A DNA stretch of 54,309 bases from Deltaproteobacteria bacterium (GCA_026388715.1 JAPLJF010000007.1:1-54309), one strand, 5' to 3'. Shown: positions 8,090-17,842, counted from the first letter of the stretch. The notes: generated by a model from the sequence alone, not told the origin. Numbers and translations are program-made.

Positions 8090-8826
8090 TAACCAGAGAC
8101 AAGTTGATTGTAGCTGGTCTTTTTTTGTCAAAATTTGATATCAAAGGGCTACGCGCATTAGGGTTTGACGGATTTTCAGAAGCTTTCAATGCCATTGCCT
8201 TAAGTCTCAATTCAAACCCAGCTTCCCTTAAAAACTATCGCGACGAATTCGATCCATACTTTCCAAATCCTCGACAAGGCTGGCATAAACGAGCTATACG
8301 CAAATACTGTAAAAAAATTATGGATGAATACGGTGAATTGGATATTGATGCCTTTTCCGTATTACTCAAAACTGAAATATCTGTTGCTGGTGATGTTGAT
8401 ATTCTTGAGGAAAATGTTAGTCCTTCAGAGGACAATACATTTGCAAAACGTCTGATTACAGGCCAAGCCGCAGAAAAATATTTTGAGGCTGTTTATAACA
8501 AATTGCCTGAATTTCAGGATTTCAGCTTAGTAAATACAACTAGATTGGGCTGTGGTTTTGATTATCAAATGCTCAAAGACGAAACCCCATTCCTTGCTGT
8601 TGAGGTCAAAGGTATGGCTTCACCGACAGGCGCAATAATGCTTACAAGCAAGGAATACAAAACAGCTCAATTTCTTGAGGATCGATTTTATCTGTTTGTT
8701 GTTCGTAATTTTGTTGAAAAGCCATACCATACAATTTTTCAAAATCCACTCAAATCAAAGCTTGTCTTTGACCGTCGTGAGGCTGTCACCGTTCAAGTAT
8801 CATGGTCTGCCAGCTTAGAAAGGTAA
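8077..8826 (+). CDS. Restriction endonuclease-like protein with DUF3883 domain
   Basis: A 249-residue protein. The N-terminal half (FLSKFDIKGLRALGFDGFSEAF and YFPNPRQGWHKR) resembles proteins encoded beside C5-cytosine methylases. The C-terminal half looks like the DUF3883 nuclease-type domain: GFDYQ with its acidic residue, VEVKG carrying the E-x-K pair, then LTSKEYKTAQ. The catalytic residues appear intact. Its start overlaps the end of the truncated methylase by 13 bases, so the native N-terminus may have been altered by the deletion. An active enzyme without its methylase would normally be toxic; it may be inactive, unexpressed, or its sites may be protected elsewhere. Confidence 0.7.
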   Translation: MRRLITRDKLIVAGLFLSKFDIKGLRALGFDGFSEAFNAIALSLNSNPASLKNYRDEFDPYFPNPRQGWHKRAIRKYCKKIMDEYGELDIDAFSVLLKTEISVAGDVDILEENVSPSEDNTFAKRLITGQAAEKYFEAVYNKLPEFQDFSLVNTTRLGCGFDYQMLKDETPFLAVEVKGMASPTGAIMLTSKEYKTAQFLEDRFYLFVVRNFVEKPYHTIFQNPLKSKLVFDRREAVTVQVSWSASLER

Positions 8827-8830
8827 TTTT

Positions 8831-9016
8831 ATGAAAACTTCTTACGAATATGATGGATTGTCATCTAAAATTTTAGAAGCTCTCGCTCTTCTCGATCAAA
8901 AAGGAACCAACGAAACTGTGACATAAACAATGTCAATTGTTTATGAAGCGTTTAGGTACCATGCTGCTAATCTTCAATTTTCTGTCAAAGATTTGTTGAG
9001 TACTGCATCTGACTGA
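8831..9016 (+). pseudogene. Small gene interrupted by an in-frame stop
   Basis: An open frame starts four bases after the endonuclease-like gene, encodes MKTSYEYDGLSSKILEALAL and onward to residue 31, then meets TAA. The same frame continues for 28 more codons (MSIVYEAFRYHAANLQFSVK and onward) to a TGA. It may be a 61-codon gene with a nonsense mutation, or two very short genes. No family is recognised. It belongs by base composition to the restriction-modification remnant. Confidence 0.35.
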
Positions 9017-9135
9017 TTTATTGCCAATATTGTTCAGCAGAATAATCTATTTTAATTGGAAGGGGGTATGGGCCTACAGCTTGTTGCCCTTTTTTTATGT
9101 TATGGCGAAAAGGTCACATAAATGGCTGACAAGCG

Positions 9136-9148
9136 GGTCAACTTGACC
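9136..9148. promoter_or_regulatory. Short palindrome GGTCAACTTGACC
   Basis: A 13-bp palindrome in the gap downstream of the sigma-54 activator gene. Its GTCAA-N-TTGAC core recurs in a 25-bp palindrome upstream of the MltR-like gene near 30.3 kb. It could be a binding site; no regulator can be named. Confidence 0.25.
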
Positions 9149-9224
9149 GCGAAAAATATTGCGGTGCCGTGCGGAAAGCCTCATTGGTGCGGCAGGTGGA
9201 CTGAAATGTTGGCTACCCACTCAT

Positions 9225-10646
9225 TCAGGCTGTTCTAAAGATGTCGGCATCGATGTGATACCGGCGCATCAGACGTTGAAAGGCCTGGCGTTCCATGCCG
9301 CTGGCCTTGGCTGCGGCTGAGACATTGCCCTTGGAATCCGCCAGGCAATGACGCAGATAGGCGCTGGTGAAGGGACCGATCACCTCTTCCTTGGCCTGTC
9401 GATATGGAAGCTGGTATACACAGGCGGGAACCTGACCGTGTGTCTCTCCGGTCTTGCCGTTATCCTCAAAGCTGGTCAGCTCATGTGGGGTGATCTTGCG
9501 GCTGTCAGAGAGGAGTACCGCCCGGTTGATGATATTCTGCAATTGCCGGACATTTCCCTTCCACTGCCTGCGTATCAGACATTGCAGGGCCTCGGGGGTG
9601 AACTCCATCCCTTCACGATCATATTCCCGGGAGTACAAGGCCAGAAAATGCTGGGCCAGCAGGGGAATATCATCCTTGATCTCCGCCAGGGTGGGCAGGG
9701 TGACAGTCATCACATTCAGACGGTAGAAAAGATCTTCCCGAAATTCTCCCTTGGCCATCTTGGCCTCAAGGTTCTGATTAGTGGCGGCAAGAATCCGGAC
9801 ATCGACCTTGATGGTCTTGGTCTGTCCCAGGGGCTGGATCTCTTTCTCCTGCAGGACCCGCAACAGTTTTGTCTGGAGTCCCAATGGGATATCGGCAATT
9901 TCATCAAGGAAGATGGTGGAGCCATCCGCCTCAAGAAACAGGCCGGTCTTGTCATGATCGGCGCCGGTAAAGGCCCCCTTGCAATAGCCAAACAGCTCAC
10001 TCTCCAGAATATGTTCAGGCAGGGCGGGACAGTTGACCGTGATCATTTTTTTTCCTGCCCGTTTACTCATGGTATGGATGGCGCGGGCGGCCACTTCCTT
10101 GCCGGTACCTGATTCCCCGCGAATAAGCACGGTGGCGTCGCTTTGTCCCAGACGTGACAGGAGATCATAGGCCCTTCGTAATGGCGGTGAATGCCCCACA
10201 AATCCGGTCATCTCGCTCTTGTCGGTCAGGCGCTGCTGGAGTCGCAGGTTCTCCCGCAGCAGGTAAGTCCGCTCCAGGGCGCGCCTGACCACCCGGCTGA
10301 TCTTGTCGTTATCAAAAGGTTTCTCGAAAAAATCATAGGCTCCGTTTTTCAGGGCCTGAACGGCTATCTCAATGGTTCCATAACCGGTCATGATGATGGT
10401 GCTGATGGTGGGATCAATGGTAGTGATAGACTGCAGGAGCTGCAGGCCATCCATGTCGGGCATGATAATATCGGTGAGCACCACGTCCGGCTCCCAGCTC
10501 CTGACCAGTTCCACGGCCTTCAGGCTGGATGCCGCCAGGGCGACTTCACAGCCGCATTTTTTTGACAGGACTTTTTTGAGCAGGTCAAGGAGATCCTGTT
10601 CATCGTCTACAATCAGTAAACGCTTTGATTTTTGTTCCTGCTGCAT
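9225..10646 (-). CDS. NtrC-family sigma-54-dependent response regulator
   Basis: A 473-residue transcription activator: receiver domain (residues 1-120, phosphoacceptor D59 in VVLTDIIMPDMDG), AAA+ domain (about 140-375) and a Fis-type helix-turn-helix at the C-terminus (GNVSAAAKASGMERQAFQRLMRRY). The AAA+ part has Walker A GESGTGKE, the sigma-54 contact loop GAFTGAD and Walker B TIFLDEIAD, so it should drive open-complex formation at sigma-54 promoters. It is the last gene of a run with a dual-specificity phosphatase and a PEP-synthase-like protein. No histidine kinase is in that run; the nearest is the membrane kinase about 2 kb further on. Confidence 0.93.
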   Translation of the reverse strand: MQQEQKSKRLLIVDDEQDLLDLLKKVLSKKCGCEVALAASSLKAVELVRSWEPDVVLTDIIMPDMDGLQLLQSITTIDPTISTIIMTGYGTIEIAVQALKNGAYDFFEKPFDNDKISRVVRRALERTYLLRENLRLQQRLTDKSEMTGFVGHSPPLRRAYDLLSRLGQSDATVLIRGESGTGKEVAARAIHTMSKRAGKKMITVNCPALPEHILESELFGYCKGAFTGADHDKTGLFLEADGSTIFLDEIADIPLGLQTKLLRVLQEKEIQPLGQTKTIKVDVRILAATNQNLEAKMAKGEFREDLFYRLNVMTVTLPTLAEIKDDIPLLAQHFLALYSREYDREGMEFTPEALQCLIRRQWKGNVRQLQNIINRAVLLSDSRKITPHELTSFEDNGKTGETHGQVPACVYQLPYRQAKEEVIGPFTSAYLRHCLADSKGNVSAAAKASGMERQAFQRLMRRYHIDADIFRTA

Positions 10647-10664
10647 AAGGGTTCCTTATCTTTC

Positions 10665-11702
10665 TTATTCTTGGGTATCCTTGATCATGGCTTGAAAATA
10701 TTGTTGCACAAAACGACCGGAAACCGTATCAAAATTTGAGAATCGCAGGCCGGTGGCTGGAGGAAATTCACCGGTCAGGGCGAGAAAAACATTGCGAGAG
10801 CTGCTCTGTATTGCTTCTTGCAGCCTGTTCTGCGCCGTAAGATCCAGACCAGAACGGCAGCGGAGTGGGCGATTGGTGTGGAGGAGGCAGGCCCGATTCA
10901 CCAGGAGCGGGCAGGAAAGGGTTTGGGTGGCAGCAATCCGGCCGGCAGCTTTTTCTGCACTGCCGCCTTCTGTCTGCTGCACTTTTTTTATCAGACAGGA
11001 AGTCTCCCCCGCCCGTCCCATGGCGGCAAGGCGTTGTTCCCGGTTTAACTGCCGATTCAGGGTATGACTGATATTCACGGCCTCGATCAGTTCCATCTCA
11101 AAATAGGCATGACAGCAGGTATCCGTATCCAGTTCCGAGGATCCAATCCCTGCGGCCAAGGCCAGGGCTTCTGCCTCCTGCAGAATTGCTGCATATTCCC
11201 GCAGAAAGGGCCGCAGGTCAACGGTTTCTTTGTCTTCAATACTCGGGGGGCGCGCACTCAATTGCCCCTGTTTTTTACCATACTTGCGCAACAGTTGCCA
11301 CTGGCTGTAGTTGCCGGGAGTTACCCGGGCCGGTTTCAATCGTTTTTCGGTGAGCTTCAGCCCCAGTCCCCGTCTCAGCAGATAGGCGGAGACAAAGGTG
11401 CCGGTGCGGCCGAGGCCATGCCGGCAGTGAACCAGGATTTTCTTCTTCAGGTAAAGGGCTTCATCCAGCCATTGCAGCGCCTCTTCCATCAATTCCATAT
11501 CCGGGGCGCATTCATCCGGTATCGGCAGATAATAGACCTCAAAACCTGACTGTTCCTCAATCTGGTACAGGTCACAGAACTCGCCGCACAGGTTGACAAT
11601 GGCGTCAATGCCCTGGCCTTTGATGACATCAAGATCCTCGTAGGACATGGGGGCCGAGCCGACAGCCAGTTGGCTGGTGATCCAGGTTAGGGTATAGGAC
11701 AT
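10665..11702 (-). CDS. Dual-specificity phosphatase fused to a YkgJ-like cysteine domain
   Basis: A 345-residue two-domain protein. Residues 1 to about 145 are a DSP/tyrosine-phosphatase domain with the P-loop HCRHGLGRTGT (nucleophile C93, arginine R99) and a probable general acid D63 in PIPDECAP. From about residue 190 there is a cysteine pattern (C196, C197, C264, C272, C282 in LSCPLLVNRACLLHTNRPLRCR) resembling the YkgJ zinc/iron-chelating family. The combination suggests a metal- or redox-sensed phosphatase. It lies between the PEP-synthase-like kinase gene and the NtrC-type regulator, with short gaps, so it may oppose that phosphotransferase or act on the regulator's pathway. Confidence 0.8.
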   Translation of the reverse strand: MSYTLTWITSQLAVGSAPMSYEDLDVIKGQGIDAIVNLCGEFCDLYQIEEQSGFEVYYLPIPDECAPDMELMEEALQWLDEALYLKKKILVHCRHGLGRTGTFVSAYLLRRGLGLKLTEKRLKPARVTPGNYSQWQLLRKYGKKQGQLSARPPSIEDKETVDLRPFLREYAAILQEAEALALAAGIGSSELDTDTCCHAYFEMELIEAVNISHTLNRQLNREQRLAAMGRAGETSCLIKKVQQTEGGSAEKAAGRIAATQTLSCPLLVNRACLLHTNRPLRCRSGLDLTAQNRLQEAIQSSSRNVFLALTGEFPPATGLRFSNFDTVSGRFVQQYFQAMIKDTQE

Positions 11703-11713
11703 GATTTCATTTT

Positions 11714-14227
11714 TTATTTAGTGGTTCCGGCCAGGAAGTCCTGCAGAGAGTGTCGTACATCCTGCTTGTCATGGAGGGTCATATCCATAAGTTTAGTGGT
11801 GCCGAGCAATCGGCCCAGGGTTACGAGATGAGCCTGCAGCTCCGGGGCTGAAAGAGCAGAAATCCTGGCGTCCAGCAGATCGCCCCGGGTCTCAACCTGA
11901 AACCCTGCATCTTTGAGCAGGGTGCGGATAAAATCAAGACGCAGCAGACGGCCTGTAAAATCAGCCCCGCCCCCGGCAAAACGGAACTGGCAATAGTTGG
12001 TGGCGCTGTCCTCACCGCAGATAGTGTCGACTAGGGTAAAATGATAGCCAAAACGCATGTTCAGATTGACGTAATCGGCCCCAAGCACTGCATAGCTGGC
12101 AAATTCGGGTGCCTCGCTGCGGACTATCCCGTCGGCCATGGTCATTTCCCCAAAGCGTTTCCAGTCAAAATGCGTCCTTTCCTGCCATGGCACAGACGGA
12201 TGGGTAAGTCCTGTCCACAGGGCCAGAAAAGGTGTTGAACAGATCTGGTCCACCCTGATGCTCTCAGCCCTAGCGGCTGAGGGTGTCAGGCCACCACCTA
12301 CATCGACGACAAAGATAGCAAAGGGCAGCTCTGAAAGCAATTTTTTCCGGTTACGGGATCTGTTGCTCACATGGTCCCCGAGGGAAAACATGGTCCTGAC
12401 CGCCTGTTCATGGGCAAAACGGATAATATCATGCAGCGATCGGCATGATTCAGGAGCAAAGCCCTTGGCCTTGGGATCTACCAGATGCAGTGGGGTGATG
12501 CCGTCGAGGAGTTTCCGCAGTTTCCGGAAAAAGGGGAGTCGCCTTTGTGATTCATGGAGAGGAGCAGTCGCCGGATGGGGCAATAGATCACCCTGGTAAA
12601 CCATCTTGCCTTCGGCATGCATGGTTATGATCTGGCCATGCTGAATTACCTGGATATCCAGGCCCAGGCTACAGAGCAAGGGGATGCCAAATTCCCGGCA
12701 GACTGTCGAGAAATGGCCGGCCATACTGCCTAGTTCTGCCAGCACCCCACTCACCCGGTCCAGAACCTGGACGTAGGAGGGCAGGGTCTCTCTGATCACA
12801 AGAATGGCACCGGCAGGTACCTTCTCCACTGGATGACCGGCATCAACACAGTAGGCTGGGCCACAAGCCTGGCCCCAGGCGGCCATGGTTCCTCCCTGCA
12901 GCAGTGGCTCCTCATTCATCTCGAGGATTTCAGCAGATTCTTGCTGAATACGGGCGGTATCAGATTTTGGTTGTGATTGTAAAGGGCGGCTCTGGAGAAA
13001 AAGGATATTGCCCGTGGCGGTCAGGGCCCATTCGATATCCTGGGGTGTTCTGAAGTGGGCCTCAATCGTCAAGGCATTGTTGGCAAGAGCTGTTGCCTGT
13101 TCATCGGTTAATACCCTTGAGAGGCTGCTCGTCCCCAGATTTTGCTCATGAAGTCTGTGCTGTGTGGTGTCCTCTCTGTCCACTGCCAGGATCTCCGGGA
13201 TTACCCGTCCACTGGCCAGTGCTTCACCCTGTCCCCGCACCGTATGGATAAACAGATGTGTTGTCTCCTGGCCAGCCGGGTCAACCGTGTAAACGACCCC
13301 GCTGGCCAAGGCATCAATCATCTCCACCACCAGTACGGCCATGGGCGTTTCTTCGTCACTGAGTCCGCAGTGTATCCGGTAGGCCAAGGCTTCTGGAGTA
13401 TATTTACTGGCAATGACGGTGAGGTAGGCAGGGATGAGATCCTTTTTTTGAACCTCAAGGAGGGTGGTGTACTGTCCGGCAAAAGAGCATTCGCCATCTT
13501 CACCCACGGCGCTGCTGCGGACGGCCACCCGGATATCATTTGCCCGGTCTGCAAACAAGGTTGCATGGGCGGCAAGGATCGCATCGTGAATATCAGGAGG
13601 AATCTCGGCATCCTTGATCAATCCTGTCAGCCTTTTTGAGATCTGGGCCAAGGTGTCAGGGATGGCAAGATCGATCCGGGCCAGCAATTCGTTGATCCTG
13701 CCCCGCAGATCATTATACTCCAGCAGATATTGAAAACTGTTGACCGTAATGACAAAACCGGAAGGCGCAGGCAGGTGCAGGGTAGTGGCAAGCTCTGCCA
13801 GGGTGGCGCTTTTGGCGCCGACAAGATCTGGTCTTACGGCGGGGTCGGTCAGAGTCAGGGCAAAGGGCGGTCCAAAGCGGAGGGTGGGGGGTGCCAATAG
13901 GAATCTGCTGTAAAAGTCAAATTTACGAAAATATTCACGCAGGGTCACAAACGAGCCGGGGGCCATACGCTCAAGGCTCTCCACCATGCCGCCAACACTC
14001 GCCGCGAGAGCGTCGTATCGGGCGGCAATACGGCAGAAATCTTCTTTTTTCCCCTGATAATACAGGTTTTCCAGGTCGGCCATTAACTCGTGACTCCGGC
14101 TGTCCAAGGCAAGGAGTTCCCGAAAGGCCTCATAGGTCCCACGCAGAACAACACCGGGTGCAAAAAGACGATACGTCCAATACTTAAACAGGGTATTAAG
14201 ATGCATTGTGGGCGCCGGAGAAATCAA
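11714..14227 (-). CDS. PEP-synthase/PPDK-like phosphotransferase with divergent C-terminus
   Basis: An 837-residue protein. After a unique N-terminal part (1-115), residues 125-420 form a PPDK_N ATP-grasp domain (GAKSATLAEL, VAVRSSAVGEDGECSFAGQY, VVEMIDALASGVVYTVDP). A swivelling phosphohistidine domain follows with GSMAGHFSTVCREFGIPLL; H505 is the likely phosphorylated residue. The large TIM-barrel PEP/pyruvate domain expected at the C-terminus is not recognisable. Instead there is an unfamiliar region of about 290 residues. This is the layout of a dikinase-type phosphotransferase with another acceptor (as in rifampin phosphotransferase), so calling it PEP synthase would be unsafe. It heads a run with a phosphatase and an NtrC-type regulator. 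Confidence 0.8.
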   Translation of the reverse strand: MISPAPTMHLNTLFKYWTYRLFAPGVVLRGTYEAFRELLALDSRSHELMADLENLYYQGKKEDFCRIAARYDALAASVGGMVESLERMAPGSFVTLREYFRKFDFYSRFLLAPPTLRFGPPFALTLTDPAVRPDLVGAKSATLAELATTLHLPAPSGFVITVNSFQYLLEYNDLRGRINELLARIDLAIPDTLAQISKRLTGLIKDAEIPPDIHDAILAAHATLFADRANDIRVAVRSSAVGEDGECSFAGQYTTLLEVQKKDLIPAYLTVIASKYTPEALAYRIHCGLSDEETPMAVLVVEMIDALASGVVYTVDPAGQETTHLFIHTVRGQGEALASGRVIPEILAVDREDTTQHRLHEQNLGTSSLSRVLTDEQATALANNALTIEAHFRTPQDIEWALTATGNILFLQSRPLQSQPKSDTARIQQESAEILEMNEEPLLQGGTMAAWGQACGPAYCVDAGHPVEKVPAGAILVIRETLPSYVQVLDRVSGVLAELGSMAGHFSTVCREFGIPLLCSLGLDIQVIQHGQIITMHAEGKMVYQGDLLPHPATAPLHESQRRLPFFRKLRKLLDGITPLHLVDPKAKGFAPESCRSLHDIIRFAHEQAVRTMFSLGDHVSNRSRNRKKLLSELPFAIFVVDVGGGLTPSAARAESIRVDQICSTPFLALWTGLTHPSVPWQERTHFDWKRFGEMTMADGIVRSEAPEFASYAVLGADYVNLNMRFGYHFTLVDTICGEDSATNYCQFRFAGGGADFTGRLLRLDFIRTLLKDAGFQVETRGDLLDARISALSAPELQAHLVTLGRLLGTTKLMDMTLHDKQDVRHSLQDFLAGTTK

Positions 14228-14254
14228 GAAGAAGACACCTCACAGGGTGTATAA

Positions 14255-14276
14255 TTATGCCATTTCACAGGCATAA
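14255..14276. promoter_or_regulatory. Operator-like inverted repeat TTATGCC-N8-GGCATAA
   Basis: Perfect 7-bp arms separated by 8 bases lie between a candidate promoter and the start of the PEP-synthase-like gene. The position, downstream of the predicted transcription start, would suit a repressor site or a leader structure. Confidence 0.35.
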
Positions 14277-14296
14277 ACACAAATCAACCAAATTTG

Positions 14297-14326
14297 ATTA
14301 TCGGTTAGATTTGATTCTCAAGTCAA
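14297..14326 (-). promoter_or_regulatory. Candidate sigma-70 promoter for the phosphotransferase operon
   Basis: On the minus strand TTGACT (14321-14326) and GATAAT (14297-14302) are 18 bases apart, about 70 bp upstream of the gene start, in the gap after mltG. Confidence 0.45.
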
Positions 14327-14372
14327 CATCTTTTTTGGGATCTCTTTTCCGGTGGCCGCGAGCGCGACATCC

Positions 14373-15443
14373 TCACTTTTCTTTTGGTTTCTCTCCCTGC
14401 TGATATTCACGAACTGCTTTGTTATGCTCGGAGAGATTCTTTGAAAATTGGTGGGTTCCGTTATTTTTGGAGACAAAATAAAAAAAGTCAGCGCTTGCGG
14501 GATGGAGAACAGCCTCTATGGCCTTCTGTCCTGGATTACAGATGGGGCCGGCCGGCAAGGCTGGAATCACATAGGTATTATAGGGGTGGTTTGTTTGGAG
14601 ATCTGCCCTGGTCAGATCCCCTGAAAAATCTTTCAAACCATAGATAACGGTGGGGTCTGACTGCAGGCGCATTCCGGTTTTGAGCCGGTTTAAAAAAACG
14701 GCGGCAATCATGGGCCGCTCCGCCGCATCACCCGTCTCCTTTTCCACCACCGAGGCCAGGGTGATAATCTCATGACGACTCATACGCTGTTTGGAATCCT
14801 TGTCCAATCCAGACCATATCTTCAGAAAACGGTTCACCTGCATGGTGATCAGGCTTTTGGCATCATGAGGTTCCCGGGTCAGGAGATAGGTGTCGGGATA
14901 AAGATAGCCTTCCAGACTGGGCACGGATTTGAGTCCAAGGGACTGGATAAATTGAGGGTTATGGGCCAGGGCAATGAAACGGTCACGATCACACCAAGAC
15001 CCGGCGGCAAAGATATCTGCCACCTCCTCTATCCGCAGTCCTTCGGGGATAGTCACGGCATATTCAACTTGTTTGGCCGTTGCCAGTTGCCGCAGAACGT
15101 CTCCCGGCCTTTGCCCAAGGGTCAACTTGAACTCACCGGCCGGCAGTTTTCCGGCCAGGCCGAGATATTTAGCCAGGAGGAGAAAACGGATATCGTCATG
15201 AATGAGTCCGGCCTTGGCCAGGATCTGGCCAACACCCTTCGTCCCCGTGCCAGGTGGAATACGGACAATGGCGTATTCCACCTCCTGAGCTGGCCCTGAT
15301 TGCAGACCGTACAAGGCCAACCAGCCCCCGAGTGCCACGGGGCAAAGCAACAAGAAAAGGGCCGTCCAGCGAACGGCTCTTTTCTTTAAAAAAGCAGATT
15401 TTTCAGGTGGGTACTCGGAGGCTGGTCCGGCATTGGAGTCCAA
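14373..15443 (-). CDS. mltG: Endolytic murein transglycosylase MltG (YceG family)
   Basis: A 356-residue single-pass membrane protein: cytoplasmic N-terminus, one transmembrane segment (WTALFLLLCPVALGGWLALY), then the YceG domain. The catalytic region reads ASVVEKETGDAAERPMIAAVFLNRL with the family glutamate in VEKET, followed by RLQSDPTVIYGL. It cleaves nascent glycan strands at the inner membrane and so sets strand length. The length is normal for the family. It starts only two bases after the lon stop codon, so the two are probably cotranscribed. Confidence 0.93.
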   Translation of the reverse strand: MDSNAGPASEYPPEKSAFLKKRAVRWTALFLLLCPVALGGWLALYGLQSGPAQEVEYAIVRIPPGTGTKGVGQILAKAGLIHDDIRFLLLAKYLGLAGKLPAGEFKLTLGQRPGDVLRQLATAKQVEYAVTIPEGLRIEEVADIFAAGSWCDRDRFIALAHNPQFIQSLGLKSVPSLEGYLYPDTYLLTREPHDAKSLITMQVNRFLKIWSGLDKDSKQRMSRHEIITLASVVEKETGDAAERPMIAAVFLNRLKTGMRLQSDPTVIYGLKDFSGDLTRADLQTNHPYNTYVIPALPAGPICNPGQKAIEAVLHPASADFFYFVSKNNGTHQFSKNLSEHNKAVREYQQGEKPKEK

Positions 15444-15445
15444 TC

Positions 15446-17842
15446 TTATTTATCTTCCAATTTTTGCGCCCGACCAAAGGCAATTTTTACCACTTCATCC
15501 ATGTCCTTGACCGGAAAGAACTGCATCTTGTCACGGATATCTTTGGGGATATCGGCAAGATCCTTTTTGTTCTGGGCGGGGATGATAACCTTGTTTATAT
15601 TGGCGCGCAGGGCAGCCAGGGCCTTCTCTTTCAGCCCACCAATGGGCAGAACCCGACCCCGCAGGGTCACCTCACCGGTCATGGCCAGACCTTTGATCAG
15701 CGCTTGCTTGGTGATGGCGGAATAAATGGCAGTGGCCATGGTAATACCGGCAGACGGGCCATCCTTGGGGATGGCGCCGGCCGGGACATGGACATGGATA
15801 TCCGTTTTTTCAAAAAAACTGTCTTCCACCCCCATTTCCTGGGAGCGGCTGCGGCAATAGGTGAGCGCGGCCTGCACCGACTCTTTCATCACATCGCCAA
15901 GCTGACCGGTAAGGGTCAAGGTACCCTTGCCCGGCATGAGATTGACCTCGATATGGAGGATCTCGCCACCCACCTCTGTCCAGGCCAGTCCCGTGACCAG
16001 TCCTGGCTGCGACAGGGTCTCCAGTTCTGACTCGGGAATATTTTTGGGCGGGCCAAGATAGCGGTCAATGGTGGCTATGGTGATACTGTAAGGTCCTTTG
16101 CCGCCTTCCGCGATCTTCCTGGCCACCTTCCGGCATACCTTGCCAATCTCACGTTCCAGATTGCGCAGGCCTGCCTCGTAGGTGTAATGAGTGATAATGT
16201 ATTGCAGGGTCTCATCCTGCAGGCGGATATGGCTGGCCTTGATGCTATTTTCCTTCAATTGCCGGGGCAGCAGATAGCGTCTGGCGATTGCCAGTTTCTC
16301 CTCCTGGGTATAACCGGAAAGCCGGATTACCTCCATCCGGTCCAGGAGCGGGCCGGGGATGGTATCCGTCATATTGGCGGTGGTGATAAACATGACCTTG
16401 GACAGATCAAAGGGCATGTTCATATAGTGATCGGTGAACTCGAAATTCTGCTCAGGATCCAGGACCTCAAGCAGGGCGGAGGAGGGATCGCCGCGATAAT
16501 CGGAGCCGATCTTGTCAATCTCATCCATCATGAAGATGGGATTATTGGAATCAACCAGTTTCAGGGCCTGGATGATACGTCCAGGCATGGCCCCGATATA
16601 GGTACGACGATGGCCGCGGATCTCGGCTTCATCCCGCATCCCGCCCAGCGACATCCGGTGGAACTTGCGCCCCATGGCCCGGGCAATGGACTTGCCGAGA
16701 GAGGTCTTACCCACCCCTGGGGGCCCTACAAAACAGAGGATCGGGCCCTTGGTGGTGGTATTGAGCTTGCGCACGGCCAGATATTCAAGGATGCGCTCCT
16801 TGACCTTTTCCAGGCCGTGATGATCCTCGTCCAGAACCTCTCTGGCCGCCACGAGATCAAGACGATCCTGGGTGGACTTGCGCCAGGGGACATCAAGGAT
16901 CCAGTCAATGTAGGTTCTGATAATAGTGGCCTCCGAGGAATCAGGATGCATCATCTCCATGCGGCTGATCTGCTTTTCAGCCTCTTTGCGCACGGTCTTG
17001 GGCATCTTCTTTTTCTTCAGCAACTTGTAGAGATCTTCAATCTCCTGTACCCGTTCGTCACCATCACCCAACTCTTTTTGCAGGGCATGCAATTGTTCCC
17101 GCAGATAATATTCCCGCTGGGATTTTCCCATCTCCTCCTTGGCGTCAGACTGGATCTTGGCCTGGACGGTCGTGACTTCAAGTTCTTTGGTCAGCAGGGT
17201 GTTGACGAGTTTCAAACGGGCAACAGAATCAACTTCTTCGAGAATGGACTGCGATTCCGCAACCTTCAACCGCAGATTGGAACCAACCAGATCAGCCAGT
17301 CGTCCAGGTTCTTCGATGTTGTTGATGATGGTCATCAGGTCAGCGGAAAGAATCCCCCGCAGGGACATGATCTTCTCTGTCTGTTCACGGACGGTGCGGA
17401 TCAGGGCTTCAATCTTGATCGTGATTTTTTCAGGCTCTATCTCCTGCAGCACTTCGATCTTTACCTGATAAAAAGGCTCTTTCTGTATGTATTCCTGGAT
17501 ACGGGCCTTGGAAACTGCCTGCACCAGTACCTTTAACCGGCCATCGGGCAGTTTCAGGGTGCGCATGACCATGCAGACCATGCCTACTGAATAGAGATCG
17601 TCAGATTCGGGATTATCCTGGGTTGAATCTTTTTGCGTGACGAGCATTAGCAGCTTATCTTTCTTCAGCGCCTCGCCCACGGCCTCAACTGATCCAGGTC
17701 GGCCGACAAAAAGGGGTATGATCATATAATTAAAGATTACTACATCCCGAACTGCCATCATGGGCAGGGTATCCGGGATCTTCATATTTTCACTGTCGGA
17801 AAAATCATCCATGCCAATGGATAATGAATCATTAAATTCCAC
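15446..17842 (-). CDS. lon: ATP-dependent protease Lon
   Basis: A cytoplasmic AAA+ serine protease. An N-terminal substrate-recognition domain and coiled coil are followed by the ATPase domain (Walker [14 protein letters not shown], Walker [11 protein letters not shown]) and the S16 protease domain with the Ser-Lys dyad in KDGPSAG and [15 protein letters not shown]. The frame is open upstream to 17947, but I place the start at a GTG preceded by AGGAGG with a 5-base spacer; this gives 798 residues, close to E. coli Lon (784). The extra 35 residues of the longer version have no family match that I recognise. mltG follows directly. Confidence 0.95.
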   Translation of the reverse strand: MEFNDSLSIGMDDFSDSENMKIPDTLPMMAVRDVVIFNYMIIPLFVGRPGSVEAVGEALKKDKLLMLVTQKDSTQDNPESDDLYSVGMVCMVMRTLKLPDGRLKVLVQAVSKARIQEYIQKEPFYQVKIEVLQEIEPEKITIKIEALIRTVREQTEKIMSLRGILSADLMTIINNIEEPGRLADLVGSNLRLKVAESQSILEEVDSVARLKLVNTLLTKELEVTTVQAKIQSDAKEEMGKSQREYYLREQLHALQKELGDGDERVQEIEDLYKLLKKKKMPKTVRKEAEKQISRMEMMHPDSSEATIIRTYIDWILDVPWRKSTQDRLDLVAAREVLDEDHHGLEKVKERILEYLAVRKLNTTTKGPILCFVGPPGVGKTSLGKSIARAMGRKFHRMSLGGMRDEAEIRGHRRTYIGAMPGRIIQALKLVDSNNPIFMMDEIDKIGSDYRGDPSSALLEVLDPEQNFEFTDHYMNMPFDLSKVMFITTANMTDTIPGPLLDRMEVIRLSGYTQEEKLAIARRYLLPRQLKENSIKASHIRLQDETLQYIITHYTYEAGLRNLEREIGKVCRKVARKIAEGGKGPYSITIATIDRYLGPPKNIPESELETLSQPGLVTGLAWTEVGGEILHIEVNLMPGKGTLTLTGQLGDVMKESVQAALTYCRSRSQEMGVEDSFFEKTDIHVHVPAGAIPKDGPSAGITMATAIYSAITKQALIKGLAMTGEVTLRGRVLPIGGLKEKALAALRANINKVIIPAQNKKDLADIPKDIRDKMQFFPVKDMDEVVKIAFGRAQKLEDK

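Noticed and set aside
16187..17536. Long open frame of 449 codons on the plus strand
   Set aside because: Antisense to lon; the lon reading has all catalytic motifs.
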